The notes beneath the pieces are model-generated. The model was not told the DNA's origin. It worked only from the letters and a program-made list of their open reading frames with translations, and ran no database searches. A stretch of DNA of 64,000 nucleotides. Source: JBPOFM01 sp041391925 (GTDB lineage: Bacteria; Bacteroidota; Bacteroidia; Flavobacteriales; Flavobacteriaceae). A program made the position numbers and the translations under genes. Shown piece after piece: positions 1-9,063 of the stretch (positions within the stretch are counted from its first letter, which is position 1; every line of letters starts with the position of its first letter). Location of the stretch: NCBI GenBank assembly GCA_041391925.1, contig JAWKNA010000009.1, forward strand, positions 62,001-126,000, written 5' to 3'.

Positions 1-825
1 AATCTTCAAGTAGATGATGCAGCGATATCTATTGACAATCGTGGCTATAAATATGGCGATACACTTTTTGAAACTTTGAAAGTGGTACATGGCAAAATTC
101 TGTTTTGGGAAGACCATTATTTCAGATTGATGGCTTCCATGAGAATTCTAAGGATGGAAATCCCAATGAGCTTTACCATGGAATTTCTTGAAAATGAAAT
201 CCTAAAAACAATTGAAGCCAAGACACTTTCTAAAACCTCTGCTAGAGTGCGGTTGAATGTTCATCGAAGTGATGGAGGAAAATACCTTCCAGACACTAAT
301 AATATTGATTTTAATATTAGCGTAGAAAAGTTGGATTCTGATTTTTATGAGCTCAATGAGAAACCTTATTCCATTGAATTGTACAAGGATTTTTTAGTAG
401 CTCCTGGTTTGCTTTCCACACTAAAAACCAATAACAAAATTGTCAACATTTTGGGGAGTATTTTTGCAAAAGAGAACAAGTTCGATAATTGTTTGTTGTT
501 AAATACCAATAAAAGCATTATCGAAGGCCTTAACGGAAACTTATTCTTGATAAAAGGCAATATCATTAAAACACCTCCGCTGGAAGATGGCTGTTTAAAA
601 GGAATCATGCGAAAACAAATCATCGAAATTATAAATTCAATGGATGATTTTGAACTTAATGAAACATCAATTTCTCCTTTTGAACTACAAAAAGCTGACG
701 AATTGTTTTTGACTAATGCCATAATTGGCATTCAGCCCATTACATTCTACAGAAAAAAAGATTATAGTAGTGTGGTAGCCGGAAAAATACTGAATAAATT
801 AAATATGAAGATTCGATTGGGCTAG
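1..825 (+). CDS. Class IV aminotransferase / aminodeoxychorismate lyase-like (5' end outside window)
   Basis: The frame is open from base 1, so the true start lies upstream; 274 residues are visible. It is a PLP enzyme of fold type IV, the family of branched-chain aminotransferases, D-amino-acid aminotransferases and 4-amino-4-deoxychorismate lyase (PabC). Visible family signatures are DNRGYKYGDTLFET at residues 12-25, the probable Schiff-base lysine in LSTLKTNNK (about residue 142), IIEGLNGNLFL, and the cofactor-phosphate region KTPPLEDGCLKGIMR. Substrate cannot be fixed from sequence. Its stop codon overlaps the stop of the convergent yqgE-like gene in a shared CTAG. Confidence 0.88.
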   Translation, partial: NLQVDDAAISIDNRGYKYGDTLFETLKVVHGKILFWEDHYFRLMASMRILRMEIPMSFTMEFLENEILKTIEAKTLSKTSARVRLNVHRSDGGKYLPDTNNIDFNISVEKLDSDFYELNEKPYSIELYKDFLVAPGLLSTLKTNNKIVNILGSIFAKENKFDNCLLLNTNKSIIEGLNGNLFLIKGNIIKTPPLEDGCLKGIMRKQIIEIINSMDDFELNETSISPFELQKADELFLTNAIIGIQPITFYRKKDYSSVVAGKILNKLNMKIRLG

Positions 826-1382
826 TTATAGCTTGGATTTTCTGGTGCATTGGACCATATAGAATAGTCTCCACCAAGCTCCATCATTTTTTCTTTCCAA
901 AAGGCATCGTCACTTTTCCCGATAAGTGATTTTTTATAGATATTTTCAGTTACAATCCAAGAGTTGGACTGTAGTTCATTTTCTAATTGTTGAGGTTCCC
1001 ATCCCGAATAGCCTAAAAAGAAACGAATGTCAGATGAGGTTATTTTTCCCATGTTGATAAGTTTGAGGGCACTATCAAAGTCGCCTCCCCAAAAAATCCC
1101 TAATGAAATTTCGATACTTTCAGGAATCAGCTCAGGCACCTTATGGATAAAATACAAATTATCCTGCTCCACAGGACCACCATTATAGACCTTGAATTTT
1201 GCTTCAGTATTTGGTACTAAATCGGTCAGGGTGTATTCAAGAGGCTTGTTAAGAATAAAACCGATTGAACCTTCTACAGTGTGATCTGCCAATAGGATTA
1301 CTGAGCGATTGAATGAGCTATCCCCAATAATTGAGGGCTCAGCAATGAGTAAATGACCTTTTTTAGGCTTAATAGTAATCAT
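822..1382 (-). CDS. YqgE/AlgH family protein (UPF0301)
   Basis: A 186-residue protein of the YqgE/AlgH family. Conserved features are the N-terminal KGHLLIAEPSI with D..F.RSVILL, then GFILNKPL, YNGGPV and FFLGYSGWEPQQLENEL near residue 130. AlgH was first linked to alginate regulation, but the biochemical function of the family is unsettled. The length is normal. It starts with ATG at 1382 and ends tail-to-tail with the aminotransferase, overlapping it by 4 bases. Confidence 0.93.
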   Translation of the reverse strand: MITIKPKKGHLLIAEPSIIGDSSFNRSVILLADHTVEGSIGFILNKPLEYTLTDLVPNTEAKFKVYNGGPVEQDNLYFIHKVPELIPESIEISLGIFWGGDFDSALKLINMGKITSSDIRFFLGYSGWEPQQLENELQSNSWIVTENIYKKSLIGKSDDAFWKEKMMELGGDYSIWSNAPENPSYN

Positions 1383-1473
1383 AAATTGGGAAAATTTTAA
1401 CTAAATCTAAAAAATATTTATTAGAAAACCAATATTTTCGTTCATTTACCCAGTAAATAGGTCAAACAAAAAA

Positions 1474-1494
1474 ACCTGCTTTATTTAAGCAGGT
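1474..1494 (-). terminator. Rho-independent terminator of the HU gene
   Basis: Eight-base perfect stem (ACCTGCTT at 1474-1481 with AAGCAGGT at 1487-1494) and a 5-base loop. On the minus strand it is followed by a run of T (A tract at 1467-1473 on the + strand). It lies 25 bases after the HU stop codon. Confidence 0.85.
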
Positions 1495-1518
1495 CTTTAA
1501 ATTACTTCAAAAACTTAA

Positions 1519-1791
1519 TTAGTTTACAGCTTTCGATAAATCGGAACCAGCTTTAAACTTCACTACGTTTTTAGCTTTGATTTTTATTGTTTTACCAGTT
1601 TGAGGGTTTCTTCCTTCTCTTGCAGATCTTCTAGATACTGACCAAGATCCAAATCCTACCAAAGATACTCTTTTGCCTTTTTGTAATGCTCCTTCGACGT
1701 CGATTAAAAAAGAATCTAATGCTTTTTTCGCAGCTGCTTTTGTAATACCAGCATTTTCTGCCATTCCATTGATTAAATCTGTTTTGTTCAT
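1519..1791 (-). CDS. hup: HU family DNA-binding protein
   Basis: A 90-residue histone-like nucleoid protein, the normal length for HU. It shows the N-terminal MNKTDLINGMAENAGITK dimerisation helices, GFGSWSVSRRSAREGRNPQTG forming the DNA-gripping beta arm (about residues 46-66) and the C-terminal KFKAGSDLSKAVN. HU bends DNA and supports replication, recombination and nucleoid packing. It is a single-gene unit with its own promoter and a strong terminator. Confidence 0.97.
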   Translation of the reverse strand: MNKTDLINGMAENAGITKAAAKKALDSFLIDVEGALQKGKRVSLVGFGSWSVSRRSAREGRNPQTGKTIKIKAKNVVKFKAGSDLSKAVN

Positions 1792-1852
1792 AAATTAAAG
1801 TTTTTAATTATTAAAAAATAGTTGGGTTAAACGATATTGTTAAATCCTCATA

Positions 1853-1883
1853 CAAATTTATACGGAATATCCACCTACGCAAG
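1853..1883 (-). promoter_or_regulatory. Bacteroidota-type promoter of the HU gene
   Basis: On the minus strand a TTG (within 1880-1883) is followed after 19 bases by TAAATTTG (1853-1860). This is an exact match to the Bacteroidota -33/-7 pattern TTTG-N19-21-TAnnTTTG. The predicted leader is about 60 nt. Confidence 0.7.
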
Positions 1884-1986
1884 TAATAGCAAGGGAAATC
1901 CAATTTTTTGTTGATAACTTGAGGCATTTGTTGATAAAGGAGCCAAAAATTATAGGATATTTCATAATATCAGCATTTACAAGGGT

Positions 1987-2937
1987 TTAAAGCATTTTTG
2001 CATCAGTTGAAAAATGATAACCGTTCAAAAGGGACTTGATATCCATTTTTCGTTTTCCGGGCAGCTGCAGTTCTTTTATATTGATATAACCTCCTTTGAC
2101 TGCAACTTTTAATTCGTTTTTTGAAACTTCTAAACTCCCAATAGGGTTGGTGTGGGCTTTAGCTTCTTTTTCGACATCAAAAAGTTTTACGGCCAATTGC
2201 TCTCCTCCATTTTTTAAGTAGCTCCAAGCGGCAGGAAATGGGTTCAAGCCTCTGATTTTATTATAGATAGCATCCAACGATTGATTCCAGTCAATCTTGC
2301 AATTGGTCTTATTGAGCTTGTGTGCGGTTTTGGTAAGGTCAGATGTAGGTTGGAGAGTTGTCTTGACTTTTCCCTCTTCAATTAATTTGACGGTATCTAA
2401 CACAAGGAGACTGCCCAAATTCATTAGTTTATCATGTAATATTCCAACGGTTTCATCGGGTTCAATAGCTATTTCATCTTTAAGAATGATGGCTCCAGTA
2501 TCAATCTTTTCATCAATAAAAAAAGTGGTTGCTCCTGTTTTGGTTTCTCCATTGATGATGGCCCAATGGATGGGTGCAGCGCCACGATAATCGGGCAGAA
2601 GGGAGGCGTGCAAATTGAAAGTCCCATATTCTGGCATCTTCCAAACAATTTCTGGCAACATCCTAAAGGCAACCACAATCTGGAGATTGGCATTTAAGGA
2701 TTTTAATTCTTCTATAAAAGTTTCATCTTTTAAATTGGTTGGCTGAAGTATGTTGAGATGTTTTGAAGTTGCATAGGTTTTAACATCAGATTCATGAAGG
2801 TGTTGTCCTCTACCAGCTGGCTTATCTGGAGCAGTGATAACGCCCACAATAGTATAGCCATTATCAACTAGGGTTTTTAAGGTGGCCACAGCAAATTCAG
2901 GCGTGCCCATAAAAACGATTCTCAAATCTTTCTTCAT
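1987..2937 (-). CDS. fmt: Methionyl-tRNA formyltransferase
   Basis: A 316-residue enzyme that transfers a formyl group from 10-formyl-THF to initiator Met-tRNA. The N-terminal domain has RIVFMGTPEFAVATL, the formyl-THF site motif NLHASLLPDYRGAAPIHWAI (about residues 107-126, with the catalytic Asn and His) and IDTGAI with the catalytic Asp. A C-terminal OB-like domain follows (about 205-316). Its ATG overlaps the recQ stop as ATGA, so the two are translationally coupled. Confidence 0.97.
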   Translation of the reverse strand: MKKDLRIVFMGTPEFAVATLKTLVDNGYTIVGVITAPDKPAGRGQHLHESDVKTYATSKHLNILQPTNLKDETFIEELKSLNANLQIVVAFRMLPEIVWKMPEYGTFNLHASLLPDYRGAAPIHWAIINGETKTGATTFFIDEKIDTGAIILKDEIAIEPDETVGILHDKLMNLGSLLVLDTVKLIEEGKVKTTLQPTSDLTKTAHKLNKTNCKIDWNQSLDAIYNKIRGLNPFPAAWSYLKNGGEQLAVKLFDVEKEAKAHTNPIGSLEVSKNELKVAVKGGYINIKELQLPGKRKMDIKSLLNGYHFSTDAKML

Positions 2938-4838
2938 GTATGTTTGATTTTATATTTGTTGGTTGATGTTACTTCCAAGATATTGTTTTCAACCATCAAT
3001 TGCAAGGTCTTTAAAATCGAACGGTCGTCATAGGATAAATTTTCAATGATGGTTCTAGAGGATAAGGGCTCATTTTCCAATTGCAGAATAATATCGTGCG
3101 TAATTGATTTTGATTCTGAATAGGTCGTTTTTTTTCTTTTTGAAATGCAAACGGAGCAGATACCACAATCAGTCTTTGCCTTTTCACCAAAATAGTGCAA
3201 TAAGTGTTTGTTTTTGCAACTGTTAGTATCGCTTATGTAGTGGATGACAGCATTGATTTGCTCTTCTTTCAAATGAAATTGCTGCTCCACATGTTTTGAA
3301 ATCCGATTGATGGTTTTACCGTCTTCGCGAGGTACCAAAAAGGTCAATTCTGAATCGGTGTTCGAGAACTGAAAGTCAACGACCTCATCTTTTTTGAGTT
3401 GGCGTAACGATTTTAGGATTGTCTCCTCATCGATTAAAGCTTTTTCTGAAATTAAATTCAAATCTATTTTCAGTAAATTTTCGAAAATTCCGCCATAAGT
3501 GCGCAGGATGGATTTGACGAGAATATCGACATTTTTGTGGGTTTCCAGATAACTGAAAAGCTGTTGATTGGGTATCAAAAACTGAAGCTTTGCCTGATAA
3601 TTGAATTGTTGTGATAAAGAAATAATACTATTTCTGTCAAGGATTTGAAGCGCATTGAAGGTTATCGTTGAATTAAATTCATAGGTTTTGCAAAAGTCAT
3701 TAAAATTGAATTCGTGGACTGTTCGTTCCCCTTCTCCGTAAGAAATCTGAAAGTAGTTGCACAATTTTCGGTAAACTTGTTTTAAGAAATCAATCGTAGG
3801 CAGAACGTTCAAAAATTGATTTTTCAGTGCTTGTTCATCCGTTTTGTTTTTTAAGATGACCGCATAAGCTTTTTCGCCATTCCGACCTGCGCGACCAGCC
3901 TCTTGATAATAGCTTTCCAAACTTTCGGGTAGATTGACATGAATGATGTTTTTGACGTCAGCCTTGTCAATTCCCATTCCAAATGCTGTGGTGGCCACCA
4001 TAATCTCTTTTTGATTAGAGGTCCAGAGATGTAGATGCTCCTGTTTTTCTTGAGTGCTCAAACCGCCATGAAAATACAAACTCGAAAGACCTCTGGCTTC
4101 TAAAAAAGACTGGATTTCAAGCGTTGCTCTTCTGGTTCTTGCATAAATGATGGAAGGGCCTTTATGTTTTTTTAAAATTTGTTCCATCGTATAGTATTTA
4201 TCGTCCGTATCCAAAACCATATAAGCGATATTGGGACGCGCAAATGATGCTTTAAAAAGTTTTGGGGAAATAAAATCGAGTTCGGAAATGATATCCTCAA
4301 TAACTTCAGGTTTCGCGGTTGCAGTGAGTGCAATGACATTGACTGTGGGATGCAATTCCCTTAAACAGGAAATATGTTTATAGGCAGGACGAAAATCATT
4401 TCCCCATTGACTGATACAGTGGGCTTCGTCCACAGCAATCAAATTGACATTCATTTGTTGTATTCTGTCTTTGACCAAATCTTGCTGGAGACGCTCTGGA
4501 GACAGATACAAAAATTTATAGTTGCCATATATGCAATTATCCAGAAGCGTATCCAAATCCGAAAAGGAAATACCACTCGTAATCGCCAATGCTTTGATAC
4601 CCTTTTCATGAAGCTTGTTCACTTGGTCTTTCATCAATGCAATGAGTGGCGAGACGACAATGCAAATCCCGTCTTTCATGAGGGCAGGAATCTGAAAGCA
4701 AATCGATTTGCCTCCACCCGTTGGTAATAGGGCAAAAGTATCTTCATTTTCCAAAACAGCATTGATAATGTCCTCCTGCATTGGTCGAAATGCGGTATGG
4801 TTCCAATACCGTTCTAAAAAGTCGATAGGTTGTGTCAT
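2934..4838 (-). CDS. recQ: RecQ-family ATP-dependent DNA helicase
   Basis: A 634-residue 3'-5' helicase of superfamily 2. The Walker A is LPTGGGKSICFQIPA near residue 40, the DEAH box AVDEAHCISQWGNDFRP near residue 140, and motif VI QEAGRAGRNG near residue 335. A four-Cys zinc module (CGICSVC near residue 565, with an upstream Cys) and winged-helix segment follow. No clear HRDC domain is seen, so this resembles the shorter second RecQ common in Bacteroidota. It overlaps fmt by 4 bases and follows the P-loop ATPase gene after 1 base, suggesting one operon. Confidence 0.95.
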   Translation of the reverse strand: MTQPIDFLERYWNHTAFRPMQEDIINAVLENEDTFALLPTGGGKSICFQIPALMKDGICIVVSPLIALMKDQVNKLHEKGIKALAITSGISFSDLDTLLDNCIYGNYKFLYLSPERLQQDLVKDRIQQMNVNLIAVDEAHCISQWGNDFRPAYKHISCLRELHPTVNVIALTATAKPEVIEDIISELDFISPKLFKASFARPNIAYMVLDTDDKYYTMEQILKKHKGPSIIYARTRRATLEIQSFLEARGLSSLYFHGGLSTQEKQEHLHLWTSNQKEIMVATTAFGMGIDKADVKNIIHVNLPESLESYYQEAGRAGRNGEKAYAVILKNKTDEQALKNQFLNVLPTIDFLKQVYRKLCNYFQISYGEGERTVHEFNFNDFCKTYEFNSTITFNALQILDRNSIISLSQQFNYQAKLQFLIPNQQLFSYLETHKNVDILVKSILRTYGGIFENLLKIDLNLISEKALIDEETILKSLRQLKKDEVVDFQFSNTDSELTFLVPREDGKTINRISKHVEQQFHLKEEQINAVIHYISDTNSCKNKHLLHYFGEKAKTDCGICSVCISKRKKTTYSESKSITHDIILQLENEPLSSRTIIENLSYDDRSILKTLQLMVENNILEVTSTNKYKIKHT

Positions 4839-4839
4839 G

Positions 4840-5379
4840 CTATAAATTTAAAGCATCCAAAATGAAATCAGCACGTTTTTCGATACTTTCAAAAGGCACA
4901 TCGACAAGTTTGTAATCAAAGTTTTTATAGGAATTCAAAAGATGTTTATGGATGAGTTCAGCCTGTTCAAAATTTTCATATCTAACAGTATCGCTTACAA
5001 AAATTTCTTTCCAGGGTGCCAATACAAATACACAGTCATATCGATTGTTCTGACAAGTTTCCACAAATTCGATGGGATAATTGGTATCAAAATAATCCAT
5101 ATAGGCCAAAACGTCTGGTAAACCTCTATCCAAAAAAATAGTGGAACCGCTGAATTGGTCGGCATCATAGAATTGTTTTAACCTCCCTTTGAGAAGTAGC
5201 TCACTGAAAAGCAATGGTTCGGTCAAAAATAGTTGTTCAATGCCTTTCTTACGTGCTTCCAACGTGACCTGACGTGAAATCTCATCAAAACAGATATGTC
5301 CTCTTTTTTTGAGTTCGTTGATGATGGAGGATTTTCCAGTGCCTGGACCACCTGTAATGACAATTTTTTTTGTGTTCAA
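4840..5379 (-). CDS. AAA_28-type P-loop ATPase/kinase
   Basis: A 179-residue predicted ATPase related to the kinase-like domain of NadR. The Walker A is ITGGPGTGKSSII (residues 8-20), the Walker B-like segment FLDRGLPDVLAY lies near residue 85, and there is a conserved VRYENFEQA. The substrate is unknown. The first codon is TTG; no in-frame ATG lies nearby. It is immediately upstream of recQ (1-base gap) and probably heads the ATPase-recQ-fmt operon. Confidence 0.8.
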   Translation of the reverse strand: MNTKKIVITGGPGTGKSSIINELKKRGHICFDEISRQVTLEARKKGIEQLFLTEPLLFSELLLKGRLKQFYDADQFSGSTIFLDRGLPDVLAYMDYFDTNYPIEFVETCQNNRYDCVFVLAPWKEIFVSDTVRYENFEQAELIHKHLLNSYKNFDYKLVDVPFESIEKRADFILDALNL

Positions 5380-5444
5380 TTTGGCAAGGTTTTGGTAACA
5401 AAAATCGTAATTTTAATAAGAACTAAAAAATGCAAAGTAAAATG

Positions 5445-5452
5445 TATCTTTG
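5445..5452 (+). promoter_or_regulatory. Probable -7 promoter element (TATCTTTG)
   Basis: Exact TAnnTTTG match, 19 bases before the DUF493 ATG and in the gap between divergent genes. No convincing -33 TTTG is visible at the expected spacing. Confidence 0.5.
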
Positions 5453-5470
5453 CAACACATAAAAAGGAAC

Positions 5471-5764
5471 ATGAGTACAGAACAAAACCCCCAAGAATTT
5501 TATAAAAAACTAAAAGAACAACTCTACGATACGGCAACTTGGCCTTCGGAATATCTTTACAAATTTATTGTACCTTCGGATAAACAAAAGATTGTTGACA
5601 TTGAATCTTTATTTGACAATCTGGGAGCGGTCATTACAACAAAGGAATCAAAAAAAGGAACCTATACGAGTGTTTCCATAAATGTACCAATGAAAAACCC
5701 GGAAGCTGTAATTGAGAAATATAAGGAAGTAGCTGAAAAGGTGGAAGGAGTGATTTCGCTTTAA
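5471..5764 (+). CDS. DUF493 family protein (YbeD-like)
   Basis: A 97-residue protein whose core (WPSEYLYKFIVPSDKQKI, then SKKGTYTSVSINVPM) matches DUF493/YbeD, a small ACT-like alpha/beta fold of unknown role. I chose the ATG at 5471 over a TTG 21 bases upstream because the homologous region begins after it and the -7 element at 5445-5452 would fall too close to the TTG. Confidence 0.88.
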   Translation: MSTEQNPQEFYKKLKEQLYDTATWPSEYLYKFIVPSDKQKIVDIESLFDNLGAVITTKESKKGTYTSVSINVPMKNPEAVIEKYKEVAEKVEGVISL

Positions 5765-5864
5765 TGAGAATCGCAGACAAATGACTGCAGACTGAAGATT
5801 GTCAACAAGGACTTTATTTTCACAGGAATAAGCAACTCTATTATTTTTTTTGTATTTTGCACAC

Positions 5865-5891
5865 GTACATAATAACTGCATGTACATAATA
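5865..5891. repeat. Pair of 10-bp direct repeats upstream of DUF4290
   Basis: GTACATAATA occurs at 5865-5874 and again at 5882-5891, start-to-start 17 bases, directly in front of the DUF4290 start and just after a T-rich TATTTTGC promoter-like stretch. It could be an operator; no regulator is identifiable. Confidence 0.4.
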
Positions 5892-5914
5892 GTAACACTA
5901 CACATTTTTATATT

Positions 5915-6583
5915 TTGACAATAGACGATTTAGAGTACAATACAGAGCGTGAACATTTGATTATTCCAGAGTATGGAAGACATATGCAAAAAATGATTCA
6001 GTACGCCAAGGAGCGTCCTTCCAAGGAAGAGCGTAATAGAGTTGCCAAGGCTATCATAGCTGTCATGGGAAATTTACAGCCACATTTACGAGATGTTCCA
6101 GACTTTCAACATAAACTTTGGGATCAATTGTTCATCATGGCTGATTTTGAACTGGATGCCGATTCTCCTTATCCAATTCCATCAAAAGAAGAGCTTTATG
6201 CACGTCCTGAAGCATTAAAATATCCTCAAAACCATCCTAAATACCGATTTTATGGCAACAATATCAAAACGATGATTGATGTTGCCAATACATGGGAAGA
6301 AGGAGACTTGAAAGAAGCGTTGATTTATACCATTGCGAATCACATGAAAAAATGTTTTCTAAACTGGAACAAAGACACAGTGGAAGATGATGTGATTTTT
6401 GGGCATTTAAGGGAGCTTTCTGGAGGAAAAATCAATCTGATGGAAGCTGATGAAGACCTTTCGGATGCAACCAGTTTGATGCGAACCAAAAAGAAATTTG
6501 CTTCTAACAATGGCAACCAAAGCAATAAAAAATCACATCACAAAAAAAACTCAAATTCAAACCGTCAACGCAAACGCTACTAA
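5915..6583 (+). CDS. DUF4290 domain-containing protein
   Basis: A 222-residue protein with the DUF4290 block (LEYNTEREHLIIPEYGRHMQ at residues 6-25 and onwards to about 190), a family restricted largely to Bacteroidota and of unknown function. The C-terminus is a low-complexity basic tail rich in K, H, N and S. The best start is the TTG at 5915, because an in-frame stop precedes it and no ATG fits the family N-terminus. The murA ATG follows the stop by 6 bases, so the two are likely co-transcribed. Confidence 0.88.
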   Translation: MTIDDLEYNTEREHLIIPEYGRHMQKMIQYAKERPSKEERNRVAKAIIAVMGNLQPHLRDVPDFQHKLWDQLFIMADFELDADSPYPIPSKEELYARPEALKYPQNHPKYRFYGNNIKTMIDVANTWEEGDLKEALIYTIANHMKKCFLNWNKDTVEDDVIFGHLRELSGGKINLMEADEDLSDATSLMRTKKKFASNNGNQSNKKSHHKKNSNSNRQRKRY

Positions 6584-6589
6584 CCATTC

Positions 6590-7900
6590 ATGGCTACATT
6601 TATTATCGAAGGAGGTCATAAACTCAAAGGAAGCATTCAACCTCAAGGCGCAAAAAACGAGGCTTTACAGATTCTATGTGCCGTTTTGCTCACATCAGAA
6701 CTTATTACTATCCATAACATTCCAGACATTATTGATGTCAACAAACTCATTACTTTACTGAGTAATCTTGGTGTAAAAACGAGGAAAATCGCTCATGGCT
6801 CCTATACATTCCAGGCAGATGAGGTTAATATGGCTTATTTGGAATCTCCAGAATTTAAGGAAGATGGCAAAGGTTTGAGGGGTTCCATCATGATTGTGGG
6901 ACCGCTCTTGGCTCGTTTTGGTAAAGGCTATATTCCAAAACCAGGTGGTGATAAAATTGGACGCCGACGTTTGGATACACATTTTGAAGGTTTTATAAAC
7001 CTTGGAGCAAAATTCAGATATAACAGGGAAGACCATTTTTATGGTGTGGAAGCCAAACGCTTGAAAGGTGCTTACATGCTTTTGGATGAAGCTTCTGTCA
7101 CCGGAACTGCTAATATTGTGATGGCTGCTGTTCTTGCAAAAGGCACTACAACCATTTATAATGCTGCCTGTGAGCCGTATTTGCAACAACTGTGCAATAT
7201 GTTGAACCGTATGGGAGCGAAAATAAGTGGGGTTGGTTCCAATATGTTGATTATTGAAGGGGTGAATAAACTGGGAGGCACAGACCACACCATGTTGCCA
7301 GATATGATAGAGATTGGAAGCTGGATTGGATTGGCTGCAATGACCAAAAGCGAACTGACCATCAAAAATGTGAGTTGGAATGATTTAGGACAAATACCAA
7401 ATGTGTTTAGAAAATTGGGTATTACTGTTGAAAAGAAAGGAGATGACATCCATATCCCTTCCCATAAGAATGGTTACGAAATACAAAATTATATCGATGG
7501 TTCTATATTGACCATTGCTGATGCTCCTTGGCCTGGTTTTACACCTGATTTATTGAGTATAATATTGGTAGTTGCCACGCAAGCCAGGGGAAGTGTATTG
7601 GTACATCAAAAAATGTTTGAGAGCCGATTGTTCTTTGTGGATAAATTGATAGATATGGGTGCCAAAATCATTCTTTGTGATCCACACAGAGCAACAGTAA
7701 TTGGACACGATTTTAAATCCATGCTTAAAGCAACTACCATGACGTCTCCAGATATTAGAGCAGGAGTTTCATTATTGATTGCTGCCTTATCAGCCAAAGG
7801 AACATCCACCATTCATAATATCGAACAGATAGATAGGGGTTATGAGCGTATTGATGAACGTTTAAGAGCGATTGGTGCAAAGATTACTAGAGTAAGCTAA
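6590..7900 (+). CDS. murA: UDP-N-acetylglucosamine 1-carboxyvinyltransferase, Asp-type active site
   Basis: A 436-residue cytoplasmic enzyme that transfers enolpyruvyl from PEP to UDP-GlcNAc, the first committed step of peptidoglycan synthesis. Family marks are QGAKNEALQ (residues 19-27), LRGSIMIVGPLLARFG, the active-site loop PKPGGDKIGRRRLDTH (116-131) and EASVTGTANIVMAAV. The loop residue that is normally the fosfomycin-reactive Cys is Asp121 (codon GAT at 6950-6952). That substitution is known to make MurA fosfomycin-insensitive in mycobacteria and chlamydiae. It shares a transcript with DUF4290. Confidence 0.97.
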   Translation: MATFIIEGGHKLKGSIQPQGAKNEALQILCAVLLTSELITIHNIPDIIDVNKLITLLSNLGVKTRKIAHGSYTFQADEVNMAYLESPEFKEDGKGLRGSIMIVGPLLARFGKGYIPKPGGDKIGRRRLDTHFEGFINLGAKFRYNREDHFYGVEAKRLKGAYMLLDEASVTGTANIVMAAVLAKGTTTIYNAACEPYLQQLCNMLNRMGAKISGVGSNMLIIEGVNKLGGTDHTMLPDMIEIGSWIGLAAMTKSELTIKNVSWNDLGQIPNVFRKLGITVEKKGDDIHIPSHKNGYEIQNYIDGSILTIADAPWPGFTPDLLSIILVVATQARGSVLVHQKMFESRLFFVDKLIDMGAKIILCDPHRATVIGHDFKSMLKATTMTSPDIRAGVSLLIAALSAKGTSTIHNIEQIDRGYERIDERLRAIGAKITRVS

Positions 7901-7980
7901 AAATTCAGTACTTATCCCCAAACCTAAAATTGTTACAATTCCAATATCAGATACACAAGATTAGGGTATCAATAAAATTA

Positions 7981-8940
7981 TCACACTTTCTGCGACAAAA
8001 TATACATTCCACTTGTCGTCAAATCTTCATTGCTCAACTCTTTAAAACGGGTGGCAAGGTCTTTTTTTGATAATTTATTTCCCTTTTTGTCGAATACTTG
8101 TTTTAGAATCTTGAAATTATACTTGTGATGCAAAGCAACATGTGCAGAGCAAGGCAATCGGCTAATCAATTCGTTTTTGCCGCCAGTGACCACCTCCCAT
8201 TCCCAATCCTTGTAAGTGTAATGTCCATTCCAAATGGAAATGGAACCCAAGGATTTGAAATCTATGGTATGTGACATATATCCGTTTAGTTTGAGCCAAT
8301 CCCGCATCACTTTGTAAGTGTCATCTAAATCATAGATGTGCATTAGAACAGCTTGTGAGAAGATGAAATCAACTGAATTTTTTTCAACCAAGGTTGTATC
8401 ATTCCAAGGAATCTGAAATTTAATATACCTATTGTTTGGGTTATCAATGTCCATGAGTTCTTTGCGAATAGCTTCAAGACGTTCAATAGCCAATGATTTC
8501 ATCAATAAATCATCGGTAAGTATATGAGAAGGAAATTTATAATCATTCAGTACTGGGCGTACCTTAACAAATTCTGTTTGGTCAGGGATAGCCGTTCTGT
8601 CTTTAAATAATTGTATCAAATCATCAAACATTCTTACATTTCGATCATTGTCCCAATATTTGACGACATCAAATCCATAAATTTTTTCTGCTCCTGAAAG
8701 TAATGCAGCCAGGCTACATCCGAGAGAATTCCCTGGTCCAAATTCGGCCACTATTTTTGGAACTCCATGTTGAAATTCATTCAAATTCTGAAGATGTCGC
8801 ATCCATACGGAATAGCAATAACGACTGTTGGTCGTAGATCCACCACCGCCACCGCCAGTGGGCTGTTTGGGCCAAACTTTTTTTAGTAAAATGTGTTTTA
8901 TAATACCTTTAACTATAGGCTTGAGTTTCTCTTTTATCAT
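7981..8940 (-). CDS. Class I SAM-dependent methyltransferase-like protein
   Basis: A 319-residue protein with a basic N-terminal segment, a run of six glycines (residues about 29-34), then a Rossmann methyltransferase core. Motif I is VAEFGPGNSLGCSLAALLSG (near residue 63) and an acidic strand end is GFDVV. VDFIFSQAVLMHIYDLDD (near 205) looks like the motif IV/V region. The substrate is unknown; the overall pattern resembles methyltransferases of cell-surface sugar loci, but no sugar genes are adjacent. It is convergent with murA. Confidence 0.75.
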   Translation of the reverse strand: MIKEKLKPIVKGIIKHILLKKVWPKQPTGGGGGGSTTNSRYCYSVWMRHLQNLNEFQHGVPKIVAEFGPGNSLGCSLAALLSGAEKIYGFDVVKYWDNDRNVRMFDDLIQLFKDRTAIPDQTEFVKVRPVLNDYKFPSHILTDDLLMKSLAIERLEAIRKELMDIDNPNNRYIKFQIPWNDTTLVEKNSVDFIFSQAVLMHIYDLDDTYKVMRDWLKLNGYMSHTIDFKSLGSISIWNGHYTYKDWEWEVVTGGKNELISRLPCSAHVALHHKYNFKILKQVFDKKGNKLSKKDLATRFKELSNEDLTTSGMYILSQKV

Positions 8941-9020
8941 GGTTTTGATTTTCCCAATGCTAATTTAATGGTTTTAAGGTTATACTTTCAAAAAGTTTTA
9001 AATGACTTCCCTAAATAAAA

Positions 9021-9044
9021 AAGCTCCGATTAATGTCGGAGCTT
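9021..9044 (-). terminator. Rho-independent terminator of the SnoaL-like gene
   Basis: Nine-base perfect stem (AAGCTCCGA with TCGGAGCTT), 6-base loop, and a T run on the minus strand. It is 20 bases after the stop of the 9064-9423 gene. Confidence 0.85.
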
Positions 9045-9063
9045 TAGATTAAGTTAAAGATTA

